Shown: in pieces, positions 61,369 to 64,000 of the stretch
Position numbering within the stretch: the stretch's first letter is position 1
Layout: each line of letters begins with the position of its first letter
Notes under the pieces: model-generated
The model's input: only the letters and a program-made list of their open reading frames with translations
What the model was told of the DNA's origin: nothing
Databases searched by the model: none
NCBI GenBank assembly: GCA_947389015.1
Contig: CANDVA010000012.1
Span: 31,904 to 95,903, forward strand
Direction: 5' to 3'
DNA: 64,000 nt
Origin: an uncultured Clostridia bacterium
Lineage (GTDB): Bacteria > Bacillota > Clostridia > Oscillospirales > Ruminococcaceae
Translations under genes and position numbers: made by a program

Positions 61369-62790
61369 TTAATAATCCCTGTCACCCATATGGACGCGCT
61401 GAGAGAATTCGTTATAATACAGTTCTCTGCCCATAAGCACGCCCATTATCGACGCCATCATCAGCCCGCGCGTCCAGCCGCTGGAATCTCCCAGACAGTG
61501 CAGCCCTTTGATGTTCGTGTTCAGGTGTTTGTCCATCGTCACGCGGTTGGAGTAGAATTTCAGCTCGGGCGAGTAAAGCAGCGTTTCATGGCTCGCAAAC
61601 CCGGGAACTACGTTGTCGACCGCCTTGATAAAGTTGACGATATTCGTCATCGTGCGGTAGGGTATGGCCGCCGTGATATCGCCCGCCACCGCGTCGGGAA
61701 GCGTGGGTTTGACATTGGAAAACGACAGCTCCTTTTCCCATGTGCGTTTGCCGTCGAGAATATCTCCGTAGCGCTGCACCAGAATATGACCGTTGCCGAG
61801 CATATTCGCGAGCTCGCCGACCTTTTTCGCGTATTCTATCGGCTGATTGAACGGTACGCTGAAATTGTGCGAGCAGAGTATCGCCAGATTTGTGTTGTCG
61901 CTTTTGAGGTTTTTGTAGGAGTGACCGTTCACCACGGCGAGCCCGTCGTCGTAGTTTTCCTGAGCGACAAAGCCGCCGGGATTCTGACAGAACGTACGCA
62001 CCTTGTTGCGGAACGGCGCGGGGTAGCCGATAAGCTTGCTCTCGTACAGTACCTCGTTGACCTCCTCCATGACCTCGTTGCGCACCTCGACGCGCACACC
62101 GATATCCACAGTGCCCGAACGGTGCTCGATACCGTGAGCCACGCATATTTTTTCCAGCCAGTCAGCGCCCTTTCTTCCGGCTGCGATAACGACGTCGAGA
62201 CCGTAGATAGGCTCGCCCGAGCATGCCACGCCCGTACATTTTCCGTCCTCGACGATAATATCGTTGCAGGTGGTGCCGAACATTATCTCAACGCCGCTGT
62301 CAAGCAAGTACTTTTCAATGCGCGCATAAAGCTGCTGAGCCATTTCGGTGCCAAGATGACGGATAGGGCAGTCGACCAGCTTGAGATTGGCGTTGATGGC
62401 CTTTTTGCGTATCCCGCGTATCTTGTCGGGGTCGGAAACGCCCTCAACGCGCTCGTCAGCGCCGAATTCAAGATATATCTTGTCGGTGTAATCAATAAGC
62501 TCCTGCGCCTTTTGCTCCCCGATAAGCTCCGGCAGAGTTCCGCCCACCTCGCAGGACAGCGAGAGCTTGCCGTCCGAAAACGCTCCCGCGCCCGAAAATC
62601 CCGTTGTTATATGGCAGTGAGGCTTGCAGTTCATACAGGTCTTGGTCTGTGATTTCGGGCAGTGCCGTTTTTCGACGGGTTGTCCCTTTTCGATTATCAA
62701 TATTTTCTTTTTCGTGCCGCAGCGTAGCAGTTCGATCGCGGTGAATATACCCGCGGGTCCCGCGCCGACGATTATTACGTCATACTTCAT
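61369..62790 (-). CDS. FAD-dependent oxidoreductase of the COG2509 type
   Basis: 473 residues. A dinucleotide-binding IIVGAGPAGIFTA at the start, TTGFSGAGAFSDGKL near 63 and the C-terminal CLGDSSGWTRGLMMASIMG in parts near 438 are the signature of an uncharacterised FAD-dependent dehydrogenase family. Its four clustered cysteines (HCPKSQTKTCMNCKPHC in parts near 43-60) are typical of the group. Substrate unknown. Confidence 0.88.
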   Translation of the reverse strand: MKYDVIIVGAGPAGIFTAIELLRCGTKKKILIIEKGQPVEKRHCPKSQTKTCMNCKPHCHITTGFSGAGAFSDGKLSLSCEVGGTLPELIGEQKAQELIDYTDKIYLEFGADERVEGVSDPDKIRGIRKKAINANLKLVDCPIRHLGTEMAQQLYARIEKYLLDSGVEIMFGTTCNDIIVEDGKCTGVACSGEPIYGLDVVIAAGRKGADWLEKICVAHGIEHRSGTVDIGVRVEVRNEVMEEVNEVLYESKLIGYPAPFRNKVRTFCQNPGGFVAQENYDDGLAVVNGHSYKNLKSDNTNLAILCSHNFSVPFNQPIEYAKKVGELANMLGNGHILVQRYGDILDGKRTWEKELSFSNVKPTLPDAVAGDITAAIPYRTMTNIVNFIKAVDNVVPGFASHETLLYSPELKFYSNRVTMDKHLNTNIKGLHCLGDSSGWTRGLMMASIMGVLMGRELYYNEFSQRVHMGDRDY

Positions 62791-62827
62791 TTTTTATCCT
62801 CTCTTCAACGTAAATTTCCATAATACT

Positions 62828-62856
62828 AATTTAACATATATTTCGGATTTTGTCAA
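62828..62856 (-). promoter_or_regulatory. Promoter of the FAD oxidoreductase-cca unit
   Basis: Minus strand TTGACA (62851-62856), 17 bases, TAAATT (62828-62833). The -35 box shares bases with the divergent promoter. Confidence 0.7.
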
Positions 62857-62878
62857 TATTTTTCGGTCATTTTATACG
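62850..62878 (+). promoter_or_regulatory. Possible promoter of the membrane protein gene
   Basis: TTGTCA (62850-62855), 17 bases, TATACG (62873-62878). Its -35 box lies on the opposite strand of the FAD oxidoreductase -35 box. Confidence 0.45.
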
Positions 62879-62921
62879 ATTGCGGCACATATATTTTTTA
62901 AAAAACGAAGGAGTTGTTCAA

Positions 62922-63623
62922 ATGGAGAATATTGTCAGCGCACCGCATAATAAAGGGGTATTGCCGAGGGAGTACGAGGAGCTTCAGATAACGGACGGCG
63001 AGCGCGAGGAGCTTGAAACGGACGAGATTGCCGATCTGCCCGAGGTTTCCGACGAACCCGAGACGGACAAGCAGGACGAGCAGTTGGTCTATACGCACGT
63101 TCGCGCACCCGAGATACGACGCAGCGGAATGCGGATACTTATGGGGGTAACCGCGGTGTGCGGGGCGGTCACGGGCGCGGTCATCGTGTTTACGGGGAAA
63201 GCCGACCCCGCCGCTCTCGAGACGATATCGGCTTCACTCGTAGGAACGGTAGGGGAGCTTTTTCTTCGCGCCTTGATGACGGGCGCGGTCTTTCTCGCGG
63301 CGGAGCTGATACTGGGATTATTTGCGCTGGGGGATTGTCTGGTGTGGACGCTGCCATTATGCTATGCCATGGGAATGAGCCTGCGCGTTGCCGCTTCGGG
63401 TACGGGAGTGCTGCTGCCGTCCGCAGCGGTCGGGATATGTGCGGTAACGTTTGCTGCGGCGACGTCGGCAAGCTTTTCTCAGACATTATTAAGGCTGTCT
63501 AAAGGCAGTATGGCGTATCGGGACAGATCGCCGATCCGAGGCTATATATTGGCTTTTTTCGGCTATTTCCTGATAATCGCGGCTGTGGCGGTCTATGAGG
63601 GAATAGCGCTTAATTGGAAGTGA
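62922..63623 (+). CDS. Membrane protein with acidic N-terminal region
   Basis: 233 residues. The first 65 residues are acidic and polar (EREELETDEIADLPEVSDE in part), then five hydrophobic segments follow from about residue 70 to 230. The arrangement is somewhat like SpoIIM-type sporulation membrane proteins, but no diagnostic motif is seen, so I do not name it. AAGGAG precedes the ATG at 62922. The hairpin array begins 5 bases after its stop. Confidence 0.65.
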   Translation: MENIVSAPHNKGVLPREYEELQITDGEREELETDEIADLPEVSDEPETDKQDEQLVYTHVRAPEIRRSGMRILMGVTAVCGAVTGAVIVFTGKADPAALETISASLVGTVGELFLRALMTGAVFLAAELILGLFALGDCLVWTLPLCYAMGMSLRVAASGTGVLLPSAAVGICAVTFAAATSASFSQTLLRLSKGSMAYRDRSPIRGYILAFFGYFLIIAAVAVYEGIALNWK

Positions 63624-63628
63624 TGGTG

Positions 63629-64000
63629 TAAATCAGAATTTATATTAGCAGCACTCTCCGCGCGAAGCGCGGAATAAAAGTTTTTCGTCAAGCCTTTTTT
63701 CAAAAAGGCTTGCGGAGTGCAGAGGCAGCGCCTCTGCGCAGGCTTGGGCGGCAGCCCAAAACGCCGTGCGAAGCACGGCAGTTGCGCACACAGTGCGCAA
63801 CATAGGCGCGAGCGCCGCACCGCCGCAAAGCGGCGGAACAAAAAAGGCGCTAAAAGGGCTTGGGGAAAAACAAGAGTTTTTCCCCAAATCAAGGATTTTG
63901 CCAACAGGCAAAATCCTTGATAAATTAGTTTTTTCTGCCGGTGGCAGAAAAAACTAATCAGCGAACCAAATAACTCTTTGCTAAGATAAATTCTGATTTA
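63629..64000. repeat. Hairpin-array element bounded by terminal inverted repeats
   Basis: Ends: TAAATCAGAATTTAT (63629-63643) pairs perfectly with 63986-64000; allowing one mismatch the repeats reach 63650 and 63979. Inside, eleven hairpins follow with little spacing: 63657-63673, 63689-63712, 63719-63737, 63744-63759, 63763-63779, 63781-63801, 63805-63816, 63820-63836, 63860-63887, 63888-63921 and 63924-63958. Stems are 5 to 16 bp and mostly perfect; many loops are only 2 to 4 bases. No credible open frame is present. It may extend beyond the window. Confidence 0.85.

Noticed and set aside
63717..63957. Short open frames within the hairpin array
   Set aside because: They are made of palindromic repeats, have no ribosome site and differ from each other only by frame.
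1..64000. CRISPR arrays, phage genes or transposase genes
   Set aside because: No spaced direct repeats, Cas proteins, integrases or transposases were recognised anywhere in the window.

Overview
The window reads as chromosome of a Gram-positive, spore-capable anaerobe of the class Clostridia, most likely the Oscillospirales/Ruminococcaceae. Supporting signs are a SCIFF peptide with its radical SAM maturase, SpoIIR, IreB, a DivIVA-domain protein, WhiA, an HPr kinase/phosphorylase with a ROK glucokinase, lipoproteins instead of periplasmic proteins, strong GGAGG ribosome binding sites and TTGACA-17-TATAAT promoters. No phage, insertion sequence with a transposase, or CRISPR array was seen.

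Layout. 1-5.2 kb (mostly minus): scfB (cut by the window edge), scfA, an XRE regulator, a small acidic membrane protein, and a four-gene operon (sialate-O-acetylesterase-like, SDR, thioesterase, rsmE). 5.3-12.9 kb (plus): a tight five-gene unit made of a heterodimeric ABC exporter, a BrxD-like ATPase, a GNAT acetyltransferase and a BrxHI/Lhr-like helicase; this is the best candidate for an undescribed defence-type module. 13-25.4 kb (minus): rpoB-rpoC, rpsL-rpsG-fusA and tuf, with three recognisable promoters and a strongly structured rpsG-fusA spacer. 25.5-33.4 kb: spoIIR (minus), then the hprK-Pcp-like-glk-murB-cupin-rapZ-DUF5680-whiA-azlCD run, in which yvcK is missing from its usual place.

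33.4-36.9 kb (minus): agmatine-to-putrescine genes aguA and aguB with a DUF1835 protein and a Nudix hydrolase. 37-38.2 kb: a small membrane protein and lgt. 38.1-42.6 kb (minus): rimI with two unfamiliar genes, a small Cys-rich protein, and a VWA-PP2C-SseB signalling triad. 42.7-47.1 kb (minus): a DUF4358-like lipoprotein, a zinc-ribbon protein preceded by a tRNA-like element with an abnormal anticodon arm, a sigma-70 family factor, an orphan fumarase beta subunit and a DivIVA-domain protein. 47.3-54.3 kb (plus): ireB behind a long structured leader, then the complete livJHMGF branched-chain amino acid importer with two passengers, ended by a strong terminator next to tRNA-Gly(CCC).

54.6-63.6 kb: a basic-tailed SCP2-like protein, a secreted SGNH hydrolase, a lipoprotein, a cysteine desulfurase/DUF3343 pair, cca, an FAD oxidoreductase and a membrane protein. 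The last 372 bases form a bounded array of eleven back-to-back hairpins inside near-perfect terminal inverted repeats, apparently a non-coding repeat element.

All domain names come from reading the translated sequence. No database search was possible, so family calls rest on recognised motifs.
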